NCBI GenBank assembly: GCA_029867005.1
Contig: CP123443.1
Location: 3,162,001-3,226,000, forward strand
From: Candidatus Haliotispira prima
Lineage (GTDB): Bacteria; Spirochaetota; Spirochaetia; SP-2023
Direction of reading: 5' to 3'
DNA: 64,000 nt
In this document: piece by piece, positions 27,750 through 37,353 of the stretch
Position numbering within the stretch: position 1 is the first letter of the stretch
How the letters are laid out: each line of letters starts with the position of its first letter
Position numbers and translations under genes: made by a program
Notes under the pieces: generated by a model
The model's database searches: none
Told to the model about the DNA's origin: nothing
The model's input: the letters and a program-made list of their open reading frames with translations, nothing else

Positions 27750-29765
27750 ATGACAGAAGAAGAACTCTCAAACATTCCGAAGTTGGCTGCATTGATAGAG
27801 AAGGGCCGTGATTCGGGCCGTCTGACCTACGAGGAACTTGAGGCGGTCTTGCCCGAGGATTTTGACAGTGACCAAATGGAAGATCTCTTGATTTACATGG
27901 AAGATAAAGAGATCAATGTGGAAGTTGACGGAGATGAGGAGCTGCCGGATCCGGAGGAGTTTGATGTTGAAACCGATCTGGAAGAAGACCTGGAAGAGGA
28001 TCTGGAAGAGGATTTAGATGACGATCTGGACGATGATGCAGATTTGTCGTTTCCTTCCCACGTACCTTCGGTAGAAGGTGATGAAGAGGGCTCTGTCAAG
28101 TTTACTGATCGCTTGAGTCACGACGTCAAGGCCGAGAAATTTGATGATTACGAGGAAGAGGATGAAAATTCCGATGATGATGATGAAGAGGATGAGGGCG
28201 CAGCCACAGAAGATGGCAGTGAAGAAAAAAGCAAGCCACCCGGTGCCGATCAACGCCTGATTGCCAACCGCAACGAGGGCAATGTAGATGACCCGATTCG
28301 CCTGTATCTGCGCGAGATTGGCAAAGTCCAGTTATTGCGTGCCGAACAGGAAGTCGAACTCTCCAAACGGATGGAAGAGGGAGAGAATATTATCAAGAAT
28401 GTCCTCAAGCGTTCGGGAATGATTATTCCGGAATTCTACAGTTTGGCGCAGAAGGCCTTTGCCAAGAAAAACCAGATAGAAGAGGACAATACCGAGGCGG
28501 GCAAGGAAGGGGATGGTTCGGAATTTTTCACGGAGAAGAGGCGACTGAACCAGTACTACAAGGAACCGCTGCGTGCCATTGCCGGCCAACTGAAAAACTA
28601 TATGGAACTGAAAATGTCGATCATCCGTGAAGGAGGCGATATTTTCACCGATGAGAAACTGAAAGCCAAGCGGGTCCAGTTACTCAAGCCGATCATGCAG
28701 ATGGATATTCATCAGGAAGAAATTATCTACTTTGCCGAAAAGTTTGTCAGCTCAGCCCAACGTATTGAGAGGTACCGCATCGAGCGGCGCAAAATAGAGC
28801 AGGTTCTGCAAATTGACAGCCACGATGAACTGCGCAGTCTCGGTCGGTACCTGGCCAATGAGAGTCGTTGCCGGGTTCTGGAAAGAAAGCTGGAGTTGGA
28901 TGCCAACCGGATCAAAGACTTGATTCGCCAAGTGCAGATTACGGACCAGAATCTGCGCGACATTGAAATCGAGTTGGAAAGTAAGACTTCCGAAATTCTG
29001 GAGATGGCTGAAGAAGTCGAATATGGCTCGCGCATGATGAGGGGTGCCAAAGATCATCTGATCCGTGCCAATTTGCGTTTGGTTGTCAGTATCGCCAAAA
29101 AATACACCAACCGGGGGTTGCACTTTTTTGATCTGGTCCAAGAAGGCAATATTGGTCTGATCAAAGCGGTGGAAAAGTTTGAGTATTCCAAAGGTTTTAA
29201 ATTTTCGACCTATGCCACTTGGTGGATTCGGCAAGCCATCACCCGTTCCATCTCCGACCAGGCTCGCACCATTCGCGTGCCGGTACACATGATAGAACAG
29301 ATCAACAAAGTGGTGCGCGAATCCCGTCAGTTGTTGCAGCTAAAGGGCCGCGAGCCAACAGACGAAGAGATTGCCGAGCACTTGGGCTGGCAGGTCAAGC
29401 GGGTCAAGGGTGTCAAAAGTGTGGCGCGTGAGCCGATTTCATTGGAGACGCCGATCGGTGATGATGAAGACTCCAATCTGGGGGATTTTATCGAAGATAA
29501 ATCCGTGATTAACCCTTCGTCCGAAACGGCCTATCAGGTGCTCAAGGAACAACTCGACGACACGTTGAAGACTCTGCCAGAGCGCGAGCGCGAAGTCATC
29601 AAGATGCGCTTCGGTCTGAAAGACGGCTATGCCCTGACGCTCGAAGAAGTGGGCTTGATATTCAATGTTACGCGCGAACGGATACGTCAGATCGAGGCTA
29701 AAAGCCTGAAGCGTTTGCGTGCCAAGAGACGTTCACGCAGGCTCTTTGACTATTTGGAAGAATAA
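27750..29765 (+). CDS. rpoD: RNA polymerase primary sigma factor RpoD (sigma-70)
   Basis: 671 residues. Regions 2.1-2.4 lie in [20 protein letters not shown] and [20 protein letters not shown], region 3 in [13 protein letters not shown], and region 4 in the C-terminal [20 protein letters not shown], so it is the housekeeping type. Residues about 60-165 contain long runs of Asp and Glu, including a repeated (D/E)LEED pattern, longer than the acidic part of most region 1.1 domains. AAGGTG precedes the ATG. TTGACA/TATAAT-like promoters around the window are what this factor should read. Confidence 0.98.
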   Translation: MTEEELSNIPKLAALIEKGRDSGRLTYEELEAVLPEDFDSDQMEDLLIYMEDKEINVEVDGDEELPDPEEFDVETDLEEDLEEDLEEDLDDDLDDDADLSFPSHVPSVEGDEEGSVKFTDRLSHDVKAEKFDDYEEEDENSDDDDEEDEGAATEDGSEEKSKPPGADQRLIANRNEGNVDDPIRLYLREIGKVQLLRAEQEVELSKRMEEGENIIKNVLKRSGMIIPEFYSLAQKAFAKKNQIEEDNTEAGKEGDGSEFFTEKRRLNQYYKEPLRAIAGQLKNYMELKMSIIREGGDIFTDEKLKAKRVQLLKPIMQMDIHQEEIIYFAEKFVSSAQRIERYRIERRKIEQVLQIDSHDELRSLGRYLANESRCRVLERKLELDANRIKDLIRQVQITDQNLRDIEIELESKTSEILEMAEEVEYGSRMMRGAKDHLIRANLRLVVSIAKKYTNRGLHFFDLVQEGNIGLIKAVEKFEYSKGFKFSTYATWWIRQAITRSISDQARTIRVPVHMIEQINKVVRESRQLLQLKGREPTDEEIAEHLGWQVKRVKGVKSVAREPISLETPIGDDEDSNLGDFIEDKSVINPSSETAYQVLKEQLDDTLKTLPEREREVIKMRFGLKDGYALTLEEVGLIFNVTRERIRQIEAKSLKRLRAKRRSRRLFDYLEE

Positions 29766-29944
29766 TGTATTCTTGACACTCGTGCCAAACCTGACAGACT
29801 TTAATGCATAAAATTCTCTGTAGACAATTTGGCGTGAAAGTGTTATAGCCGAAGGTTTGCAGGGGGCTGCTGTCTCATCCGGAGTCGCGTCGGATTTGGC
29901 AGGTACCTGATTTTACACAGCACTCACCAGGAGAACATTGCCAG

Positions 29945-30766
29945 ATGAAGGAAGTATTCACAAAATTACAGGACTTGCAGAATGTTTTGTCCAATAAGTA
30001 TCAGTTGGAAAGCGAGTTGTTGGAAATACCCCGCAGCCTGAAGATGAAGGAAGAGTCCCTCAGTCGTCAGAAGAAGAAATTCATTGACCTGAACGGAGAC
30101 TACGAGTTGAACCAACACGGGATCGCTCAGCTACGGAATGATTTTGGTCACATAGAGCAACTGCGTCTGGAAGCGGAGCAGCGGATGGATCAAATTAAGA
30201 CACAGCGTGAGTATGAGGCCCTCGACAAAGAAATCAGTGAGTATTCCAGCCGGGAATTGGATATGCGCCGCAAGATTCAGAACCAGGAAAGCAAGGGACA
30301 AGAGTTGAGTGAGCAGTTGAAATCCGAAGAAGATGCGTTCAGTATGTTGGAAGCAGAGATTGTCGATGAAAGGCTGCGTATCGAAAGTTTGCTGGAGAAA
30401 AAGCGCAACGAGATTTCGGACTTGGAGAATGAGGAAGTGAATATTGCTCCCGATATGGATAAGGAAATGCTTTACAAGTTTGATCGCATTTTGCGGAGCA
30501 AAGGCGGCAAGGGCATCGTTCCTATCTCACAGGGGATTTGCAGTGGCTGTTTTATGATATTGCCACGCCAGTTTATGAACGATGTGCGTTCCAGCGACGA
30601 TGTGCATTTTTGCCCGTATTGCAGCCGGATCCTCTTTTATGATGAGGCCGCTGCTTCCGGAGAGAGAGTGGGCACCGGGGTGTTGGACTACGACAGCAGT
30701 TATCGGGATGATGTCGAAGGCTTAACGGACTTGGTTGACGACAGCGACTTTGAAGATTTTGAGTAG
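29945..30766 (+). CDS. C4-type zinc-ribbon, coiled-coil protein
   Basis: 273 residues. Residues about 10-165 are charged heptad-like helices expected to form a coiled coil; the C-terminal zinc ribbon has CSGC at about 199-202 and CPYC at about 223-226, as in the zf-RING_7 (PF02591) family. Relatives are thought to bind nucleic acid or act with RNA-related machinery, but the role is not settled. An acidic tail (about 245-273) ends SDFEDFE. AGGAG precedes the ATG. The rnpB gene starts 31 bases after its stop, an association suggestive of RNA metabolism. Confidence 0.85.
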   Translation: MKEVFTKLQDLQNVLSNKYQLESELLEIPRSLKMKEESLSRQKKKFIDLNGDYELNQHGIAQLRNDFGHIEQLRLEAEQRMDQIKTQREYEALDKEISEYSSRELDMRRKIQNQESKGQELSEQLKSEEDAFSMLEAEIVDERLRIESLLEKKRNEISDLENEEVNIAPDMDKEMLYKFDRILRSKGGKGIVPISQGICSGCFMILPRQFMNDVRSSDDVHFCPYCSRILFYDEAAASGERVGTGVLDYDSSYRDDVEGLTDLVDDSDFEDFE

Positions 30767-30797
30767 GTGTCGCGGAGAGTTTGAACTAAAGATTTTG

Positions 30798-31172
30798 GGG
30801 CAGTCCGACCTGTCGCTGCTTTGATGCAGAGGAAAGTCCGGGCTTCGCAGAGAAAGATGCTGGGTAGCTCCCAGACAATCGGTTCGGCGTGTGCCGGTAG
30901 CTGATTGCTAGAAAGTGCCACAGAAAATATACCGCCAGGCTGCACAGAGGGCATTGCTGTTTGTGTGGTCGGGTAAGGGTGAAATGGTGCGGTAAGAGCG
31001 CACCGCTCGTTTGGTGACAAGCGGGGCAAGGTAAACCTCATCTGAAGCAAGATCAAGCAATAATGGGGCTTCTCGCCTGCACACATTATGGGTAGATCGC
31101 CGGACCTTGTCGGAGACGGCAAGGCCAGATAAATGACAGGATAGAACAGAACCCGGCTTATGGGGCTGCCCC
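30798..31172 (+). ncRNA. rnpB: RNase P RNA, bacterial type A
   Basis: The catalytic RNA of RNase P, which matures tRNA 5' ends. Conserved elements appear in order: GAGGAAAGTCCGGGCTTC, AGAAAGTGCCACAGAAA, GGTAAGGGTGAAATGGTGCG, GGCAAGGTAAACC and finally GATAAATGACAGGATAGAAC with AACAGAACCCGGCTTA. GGGGCAG at 30798 pairs with CTGCCCC at 31166 to close helix P1. The RNA is 375 bases; a run of six T follows. Ends are set from P1, so they may be off by a few bases. Confidence 0.95.
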
Positions 31173-31178
31173 TTTTTT
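31161..31178 (+). terminator. Terminator-like end of rnpB
   Basis: TGGGGCTGCCCC (a short GC hairpin that competes with P1) followed by TTTTTT at 31173-31178. Confidence 0.5.
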
Positions 31179-31233
31179 ATTCTGTTGCTTTTGTCTTGTG
31201 TATGCTCCGATTCCGCAAAATCAGGGAACTGAA

Positions 31234-32136
31234 GTGAATAATACACGCAAAACATTCTTGATCCTGTTTCTCGGTTTGTCATTTGTCGGCTTTATTACCT
31301 TGTTGTGGGGCTATTACTACATGTTTCAGGAAGTCAGCCAAGCCGAAGGTGTGAAGATCGAAGAGTTATGGAACAAAGGTGAACTCAATGAAATTATTGA
31401 GCTCACTGCGGAAAAATTGCAAAAAGATTCCTTAAATTTCCAACTATTACGCTATAGTGGTTATGCTTATTTTTATCTGGCATTGAGTCAGATTGACGAA
31501 CAGGAAAGACAACTCAACTTAAGTTTGGCTATTCGCTATCTGCGAAAAGCTTTGGTGGCAGGCTATCCCAACAAAAGCGTGTCGGCAGAGATCTATTATA
31601 TTCTGGGCAAAAGTTACTTTCACAGGGGCTTGCCAAGTATGTCTCTGTCTTTATATCACTTACAAAAATCTGTGGAAATGAGTTACCGGGCCAGGGACAG
31701 TTTTGAATTCTTAGCCGACGCATACCGCCAATTGGGTCAGGAAAGGCAAAGTTTAGATTATTTTGAAAGTCTGTATCGGGGAGGCAAAACCTCTGATCGG
31801 TTCCTGCTGGCTTATGGCGAAAGCCTGATTGGAGCGGGCGAAAATGTCCGGGCGGAAGCCGTATTGAAGAATGCACAAAAAAATACACAGAATCAGTTAC
31901 TTGTTGCGGAGATTCTCTTGCAACTGGGGCAGGTTTACTACAATATGGGCAACTGGTCGGGTGCGAAACTCTCCCTTGAGGAAGCTTTGGAGAAGAAAGA
32001 ATCGGCGGATGCGCATTTTTTGTTGGGAGAGGTCTATCGTGCCTTGGACCAGCCCGTGCAGGCGCGCAAAAAATGGCGTCTGACTTTAGAGCTGGATGAT
32101 CAATACGAAGCGGCGCTACGGCGTTTACAGGAATAG
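31234..32136 (+). CDS. Membrane-anchored TPR protein upstream of mreB
   Basis: 300 residues from a GTG start at 31234, chosen because AGGGA lies 6 bases upstream; the frame is open from 31198. Residues about 6-28 form a membrane segment (TFLILFLGLSFVGFITLLWG) and the rest consists of about six TPR-like helix pairs, e.g. ILLQLGQVYYNMGNWSGAKL and AHFLLGEVYRALDQPVQARK, expected on one face of the membrane. TPR arrays bind proteins. The stop lies 15 bases before mreB, so it is probably co-transcribed with the elongasome genes and may help assemble them; this is inference. Confidence 0.8.
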   Translation: MNNTRKTFLILFLGLSFVGFITLLWGYYYMFQEVSQAEGVKIEELWNKGELNEIIELTAEKLQKDSLNFQLLRYSGYAYFYLALSQIDEQERQLNLSLAIRYLRKALVAGYPNKSVSAEIYYILGKSYFHRGLPSMSLSLYHLQKSVEMSYRARDSFEFLADAYRQLGQERQSLDYFESLYRGGKTSDRFLLAYGESLIGAGENVRAEAVLKNAQKNTQNQLLVAEILLQLGQVYYNMGNWSGAKLSLEEALEKKESADAHFLLGEVYRALDQPVQARKKWRLTLELDDQYEAALRRLQE

Positions 32137-32151
32137 GAATAGGAGTCGAAC

Positions 32152-33156
32152 GTGGGGCTGTTTAGTAATTTATCCATCGATATCGGGATTGACCTGGGTA
32201 CATGTAATACCTTGATTTATGTGCGCGGGCGGGGCATAGTTTGCGCTGAGCCTTCGGTGGTAGCGGTAGAGCGTGGTACCAACCAAGTCGTTGCCGTGGG
32301 CGAAGAGGCGAAACGTATTCTGGGGCGGACACCCAGCAAAATCCAAGCCATTCGGCCTTTACGGGATGGGGTCATCGCCAAGCTGGATCTGACAGAAGTC
32401 ATGATCAAATATTTTCTGGATCGCACGATTTCTTCGCGCCGTTTGGTGCAGCCTCGGGTGGTAATAGGTGTTCCTTATTGCATTACGGAAGTGGAGCGCA
32501 AAGCGGTGGAAGACAGTGCCACTCGTGCCGGTGTCAGCAAGGTTGAGTGCGTCTATGAGTCACTCTGCGCCGCGATTGGTGCCGATATTCCGATCAACGA
32601 GCCGGCCGGGCACATGGTCTGCGACATTGGTGGCGGCACCACGGAAGTTTCGGTGGTTTCTCTGGGGGACTTGGTGGTCAGCAATGCGATTCGCATTGGC
32701 GGCGATGAGTTTGACGAGGCTATTGTCAAGCACATCCGCAGCGTCCACAACCTGACAATTGGGGAACAAACGGCAGAAGCGTTGAAAATTAAGATTGGCA
32801 ATGCCTTTCCGGAAAGCACAATCGAAAAGATGGAAATTAAGGGTACTGATGCCATTACCGGCCTGCCGCGTCGTTTGGAAGTCGATTCAGTCGAAATCCG
32901 AGAGGCCATCAAAGACCCGGTGAATATCATTGTTGAATGGATTAAGCGTACCTTTTCGGACACACCACCTGAGTTGGGAGCTGACATCATTGACCGGGGT
33001 ATTGTCCTCACCGGTGGCGGTGCCATGCTCAAAGGTCTCTCTCGCCTGATTGCGAAAGAGACCGGGGTGCCTGTACTTTTGGCGAATGAACCGCTGCTCT
33101 GTGTGGCTATCGGTGCGGGCCGCTATCACGAGAGCAACCAGAAGAAAGGTTATTGA
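32152..33156 (+). CDS. mreB: MreB, rod-shape-determining actin-like protein
   Basis: 334 residues, near the usual 340. The start is GTG with AGGAG upstream. GIDLGTCNTLIYVRGRGIV (phosphate 1), VCDIGGGTTEVSVVSLG (phosphate 2) and DRGIVLTGGGAMLKGL (adenosine) are the actin-fold nucleotide sites. MreB forms membrane-associated filaments that guide lateral cell-wall synthesis through MreC, MreD, PBP2 and RodA, all encoded downstream in that order. The 271-base gap before mreC shows no gene. Confidence 0.98.
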   Translation: MGLFSNLSIDIGIDLGTCNTLIYVRGRGIVCAEPSVVAVERGTNQVVAVGEEAKRILGRTPSKIQAIRPLRDGVIAKLDLTEVMIKYFLDRTISSRRLVQPRVVIGVPYCITEVERKAVEDSATRAGVSKVECVYESLCAAIGADIPINEPAGHMVCDIGGGTTEVSVVSLGDLVVSNAIRIGGDEFDEAIVKHIRSVHNLTIGEQTAEALKIKIGNAFPESTIEKMEIKGTDAITGLPRRLEVDSVEIREAIKDPVNIIVEWIKRTFSDTPPELGADIIDRGIVLTGGGAMLKGLSRLIAKETGVPVLLANEPLLCVAIGAGRYHESNQKKGY

Positions 33157-33427
33157 TACAAGGTCGAACATAAAGTTTCTTTCGGGGCAAGATATGTGGC
33201 CAAGCCGGATTATCTTTTGCTGTGTAATAGGGCGGGACCAAGACCGTGGCCGTCTTACCGGAAGGCAACGTCCGATCTTGCAAGAAAGATTGGGGATTGA
33301 TGAAATTTGGCTTTGAGGAGATGTTCCTGAGCCATTTTTGCCTGAGTTTCGATTCCTTCCGTGTCGCAAGGTGAAGTCGAGACTGGGTGATGCATACTTC
33401 TTATAGCCCAAGAGTTGCCTCATTCGG

Positions 33428-34801
33428 GTGGATAGTTTGTTTGGGAAATGTGAGCTGCCCGAATATGATCGTGTTGAGGATGCGTTAGTGAGGAAGTCAC
33501 AATCAGGGACAGTTGTCGGGCAAACCAAACGTAAAACGGTCATCCCTTTTGTTTGCTATATCTTTGTTTCCGCCCTGCTATTGCCACCGGCGGCTATGAA
33601 GTCTTACGGTCGGTCTTTGGAGTATTACGGCGGATTGTCGATGAGTAGTATTCTCCAATTCTTTCAGGAAGGCAATCAACGAGTTTTAGCCATCTTTCAA
33701 ACGGCATTTTTTTTAAATTCCTGGGAGAATTTGTACCGCACGGCGGAAGTTGAGCGCCGCGAGTTGGAATTTCGAGTTGCGGATTTGGAGCGCAGGGCAC
33801 AGGAAACAAAACAATTGCGCCGGATTTTGGCCCTGAGCAACAGCATTGAGTGGCGTCACGTTAATGCGGAAATTATTGTTCGTTCCGGCAGTACCTTGCA
33901 GGACTCTATTGCCATTGATGTGGGACAAACCAGTGGCATTTATCGGGATGACCCGGTGATAGGCTTTGCCGATGGTAAGTACGGCCTAATCGGCAAAGTG
34001 CAAACGGTGGGAGAAGAACAATCTACCGTGGTGAGTTTGGTTAACCGTTACTACCAGCTTGGTGTGACGGCAATGCTGGAAGACTCTCGTTTTCAAGGTA
34101 TTTTGAGCAGTAACGGCAGACTCTTTCGCTTGGATTTTATCAATCGACAGGCTTTAAACAGCATTCGCAGCGGCGGTTTAGTAGTCAGTGCCGGTTCCGG
34201 AGAATCACTCTATCCCAGAGGGATTCCCATTGGTTACATCCAACAGATAGAAGAACTTGAGTATAATGCCTCCCTGTCCCTGATAGTCAAACCGGTGGTG
34301 GATCTTAGTCAGGTAGAATACGTGGCTGTACTGATTGATAAGAATTATCAGACGGCAGAAAGTCCGACAGCCTTGGAGTTGGGCCAGGAGCAAGAGCAAG
34401 AACAAGAGCAAGGACAAAAACAGAGCGATGGAAGTGATGGGCAGGAATCCGTCCGGGCCGGGTTATCTTCACCCGGAAATGCTGCTACCGTACAACCCGC
34501 GAATATTGCCGCAAGGCTGTCCGGCGTAGAAGCCGGGACTACAGACGGAAGTACTCCCGGAGAGCAGGTGAGCCGCGCAGCTCCTCCTGTGGCGAGAACC
34601 GGAGTGGTATCGGTGGTAAGCCCTGTGGTTTCAAATCTCCGAAGCCCCGGTGCTTCAAGTCTGAACAGTCCGGATCCGGACAATCCCGGTACTTTAAACG
34701 ATCCAAACAATTCAAGTGCAAGCATCTTTGGTACCGACCCTCCCCTCGGTGGGGGTCGGGATCAGGCATCCGTGCGAAGCACGGAGACAGGAGTTAATTG
34801 A
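33428..34801 (+). CDS. mreC: MreC, rod-shape-determining protein
   Basis: 457 residues, longer than the usual 280-330. A membrane segment is at about 38-57, a coiled coil at about 85-125 (YRTAEVERRELEFRVADLER), then the MreC beta domains up to about 320 with NRYYQLGVTAMLEDSRFQGI and ESLYPRGIPIGYI. Residues about 325-457 are a low-complexity tail with Q-E repeats, Ser, Pro and Asn, absent from typical MreC. The GTG start has only a weak ribosome binding site; start uncertain. MreC links MreB to PBP2 in the periplasm. Its stop TGA is 1 base before mreD's ATG. Confidence 0.93.
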   Translation: MDSLFGKCELPEYDRVEDALVRKSQSGTVVGQTKRKTVIPFVCYIFVSALLLPPAAMKSYGRSLEYYGGLSMSSILQFFQEGNQRVLAIFQTAFFLNSWENLYRTAEVERRELEFRVADLERRAQETKQLRRILALSNSIEWRHVNAEIIVRSGSTLQDSIAIDVGQTSGIYRDDPVIGFADGKYGLIGKVQTVGEEQSTVVSLVNRYYQLGVTAMLEDSRFQGILSSNGRLFRLDFINRQALNSIRSGGLVVSAGSGESLYPRGIPIGYIQQIEELEYNASLSLIVKPVVDLSQVEYVAVLIDKNYQTAESPTALELGQEQEQEQEQGQKQSDGSDGQESVRAGLSSPGNAATVQPANIAARLSGVEAGTTDGSTPGEQVSRAAPPVARTGVVSVVSPVVSNLRSPGASSLNSPDPDNPGTLNDPNNSSASIFGTDPPLGGGRDQASVRSTETGVN

Positions 34802-34802
34802 G

Positions 34803-35315
34803 ATGCATCGTTTGTGGTATTTTCTCATTCTTTTTGTCAGTGTTATTCTACAGCAGCTTTTTCTGGTACCTTTGGGTAAGTTTTTGTGGGGGGAGCCTTT
34901 GTTGCCCATCATCGTCTTGGTTATCCTGGCCACGGCCATGGGTTCCGTCATGGCAGAAGGTTTTGGTTTTTTTGTGGGGTTCATCTGGGGCTTTGTCAAA
35001 ATAGATACCGGTTTGCCGCAAGGTATTTACCCTCTGCTGCTGACAATCATTGCTTTTACACTGGGGCGTTTACTCTACGACCGTTTCAGGGCTCCCGGTA
35101 CATTGTTGCTGGTCATCTGTACGGCCATTGTCGTGCCTCTGTGGGGCTTGGGTAACATTGCCCTGAAGGTCGTATTTGTCAGCGCGTATCTGCCCAGTCT
35201 GTTGGAATTTATACATGTCTTCCTGAGTGCCGTTTATTCCGCTCTGCTCTGCTTTCTGGTGACTCCATTGCTGCGCAGACTTTTAAGCCGATGGGAATGG
35301 AATGGCTCAGTCTAA
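34803..35315 (+). CDS. mreD: MreD, rod-shape-determining membrane protein
   Basis: 170 residues with about five membrane helices, e.g. FLILFVSVILQQLFLVPLG and GLGNIALKVVFVSAYLPSL, and the basic end LLRRLLSRW. The ATG at 34803 is preceded by AGGAG; the frame upstream to 34716 is in mreC. MreD spans the inner membrane and works with MreC and MreB. Family sequence is weakly conserved, so the call relies on topology plus position between mreC and PBP2. It overlaps the next gene by 14 bases. Confidence 0.92.
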   Translation: MHRLWYFLILFVSVILQQLFLVPLGKFLWGEPLLPIIVLVILATAMGSVMAEGFGFFVGFIWGFVKIDTGLPQGIYPLLLTIIAFTLGRLLYDRFRAPGTLLLVICTAIVVPLWGLGNIALKVVFVSAYLPSLLEFIHVFLSAVYSALLCFLVTPLLRRLLSRWEWNGSV

Positions 35316-37221
35316 AATTGATATTACCGAGCTTCGATACTGGATCTATATAGTTATTCTGGCTCTGTTCTTTTTGATCTGGTTTGTGAAGCTGTTCAGC
35401 CTGCAAATTTTGCAGGGTGCGACCTATGCTTCTGAAGCGGTGCAAATTACCGAGCGCAAGGAACGTCTGAGTGCCAAGCGCGGCCTGATATATTATAATG
35501 ATGACCGGACACCCATTGTCAACAACATTGATATTTTTACTGTTTACCTGACTCCGGCCCACGTACCTGAGGGGCAGTTGGCGAAGATCCTGGATTTGTT
35601 GAGTCCAATACTGGACATGAGTCAAGGTAAGCTGGAGGGCAAAATTGCTGCCCGTAAGAATCTGTTACAGCCAATCGAGCTGAAAGATGATGTTCATATT
35701 GATGTAATCAAACAAATTGCCGAACGCCGGGAACGCTTGCCGGGAATTAGTTATACCAGCCATCCGGAACGGAACCTGATCGATGAAGGCTCCATCATTC
35801 ACATCGTTGGCTATGTCGGTAAGATTTCTGACTATGAATTGGAAGTGCTGTACAATGACCAATATCAGAAGGATACCAGCATTGGTAAGACCGGCATCGA
35901 ACAGTACTACGACACGATTCTGCGCGGCTATGACGGCAGCCGTATCCAGATTGTCGATGCCAAGGGCAATATGCTGGACGAGCGCATCGATCCGCCAAAG
36001 ACAGGCTTATCCCTGACGTTGTCCGTAGACCGCAAGATTCAAAAACTGGCGGAAGATGCTTTGGGTGACCGTGTCGGTAGCGCGATCGTACTTCGCCCGG
36101 CCACCGGAGAAATTCTGGCCATGGTTTCAACGCCTTGGTACAAGTTGTCGGATTTTGACAGCAGCAAGCGTTTTCAGGAAGTAATCAACGACCCGCGCAC
36201 GCCCCTGATCAACCGCACTATACAGTCGCAGTACCCGCCCGCCTCGACTTTCAAGCTGGTCACAGCAACAGCAATGCTGGGTGAACGCAGTTTTTCCCCG
36301 ACCGAGTATATTTTTGACCCCGGCTATTGGCGATTGGGTAACAGGTTGTTCCGCTGCTGGTTGCGCGGCGGACACGGCAACGAAAATCTGGTCGATGCAA
36401 TTGCGGACTCATGTAATGTCTATTTTGGTGTTGTCGGCGTGCGTTATGTGGGCGAAGAGAATATTACTAAATATGCCCGGAAGTATGGCTTTGGCCAATT
36501 GACTGAAGTCGATTTACCGGGAGAAGTGAATGGCTTTGTGCCAAGTCAGGAATGGAAGTATCGTACTTACAATCAAATATGGACTCAGGGCGACACTCTG
36601 AATATTTCTATCGGTCAGGGTTTTATGTTGGTAACACCGCTCCAAGTTGCTGTATATACTTCTGCTATTGTTAATAAAGGGCTGGCTTACAAGCCTTCAT
36701 TGTTGAAAAAAATCCATAACGAATATAGCCGGGAAGACGGAGACAGCAGTATCTCCGAGCCGGAGATCCTCTATGATATGCAGCTGGATGCCGGTATTTT
36801 CGAGCAGATCATGTACGGTATGCGCCAAACGGTTGTACACGGAACCGCACGCGGTTCCGTGTACAATGGCGTTGTCGATGTCGCTGCCAAAACCGGGACG
36901 GCTGAAATCGGTCTAAGCACGAACTGGCATTCCTGGTTTACCTCTTTTGGTCCCTACGAGACGGATGATCCGTTGAAACGGGTCGTGGTCGTCACCCAAG
37001 TGGAGGCCGACCCTACAGCACCCAAGGAAAATTATAATTGGTGGGCACCCCGAGCTGCCGACATTATTTTTCGCGGGATCTTCGCCGATGAGAATTACGA
37101 AGAAGTCTGGCTCAACTACAAAAAACGGAAAGTCTGGTACCACCCCCTGATGAAGGTGCCGGAAAACTATCGAGAGGAGCAGGAAGTGGTCGCTGAGACG
37201 ACAAAGCCTGAATCACTTTGA
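35302..37221 (+). CDS. mrdA: Penicillin-binding protein 2 (peptidoglycan DD-transpeptidase)
   Basis: A 639-residue class B PBP that cross-links lateral-wall peptidoglycan with RodA. One membrane anchor lies at about 15-36 (IVILALFFLIWFVKLFSLQI), a dimerisation/pedestal region follows, and the transpeptidase domain has the catalytic STFK at 315-318 (nucleophile S315), SCN in DSCNVYFG at about 371, and KTG at 530-532. It overlaps mreD, showing tight coupling. A 15-base perfect inverted repeat with a 4-base loop (36833-36866) is embedded in the codons for VVHGTARGSVYN, just before KTG. Confidence 0.97.
   Translation: MAQSKIDITELRYWIYIVILALFFLIWFVKLFSLQILQGATYASEAVQITERKERLSAKRGLIYYNDDRTPIVNNIDIFTVYLTPAHVPEGQLAKILDLLSPILDMSQGKLEGKIAARKNLLQPIELKDDVHIDVIKQIAERRERLPGISYTSHPERNLIDEGSIIHIVGYVGKISDYELEVLYNDQYQKDTSIGKTGIEQYYDTILRGYDGSRIQIVDAKGNMLDERIDPPKTGLSLTLSVDRKIQKLAEDALGDRVGSAIVLRPATGEILAMVSTPWYKLSDFDSSKRFQEVINDPRTPLINRTIQSQYPPASTFKLVTATAMLGERSFSPTEYIFDPGYWRLGNRLFRCWLRGGHGNENLVDAIADSCNVYFGVVGVRYVGEENITKYARKYGFGQLTEVDLPGEVNGFVPSQEWKYRTYNQIWTQGDTLNISIGQGFMLVTPLQVAVYTSAIVNKGLAYKPSLLKKIHNEYSREDGDSSISEPEILYDMQLDAGIFEQIMYGMRQTVVHGTARGSVYNGVVDVAAKTGTAEIGLSTNWHSWFTSFGPYETDDPLKRVVVVTQVEADPTAPKENYNWWAPRAADIIFRGIFADENYEEVWLNYKKRKVWYHPLMKVPENYREEQEVVAETTKPESL
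36833..36866. repeat. Perfect 15-base inverted repeat inside mrdA
   Basis: The arms 36833-36847 and 36852-36866 are exact reverse complements around CACG. They code part of the conserved region before the KTG box, so the hairpin is constrained by protein and perhaps also by RNA structure. Confidence 0.85.
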
Positions 37222-37353
37222 ATATTCGGAAATCCGGAAACAGAGAGGAAGCGTTGGACGGGGAAGTATCGGACGGAGAAGCATCGGACAGCGGTCAAAG
37301 TTTCCTGGCAAAGTTTTCCGGCCATGTTTGCGGAAGTGTGAGAAAGAGAACGG

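Noticed and set aside
30700-31282. Minus-strand open frames of 124-140 residues
   Set aside because: They lie over the RNase P RNA gene, whose structure explains the sequence.
34381-34420. Hexanucleotide-like CAAGAG repeat coding Q-E in MreC, considered as a second phase-variable locus
   Set aside because: Unit length is a multiple of three, imperfect, and inside the coding sequence, so copy change cannot switch the frame.
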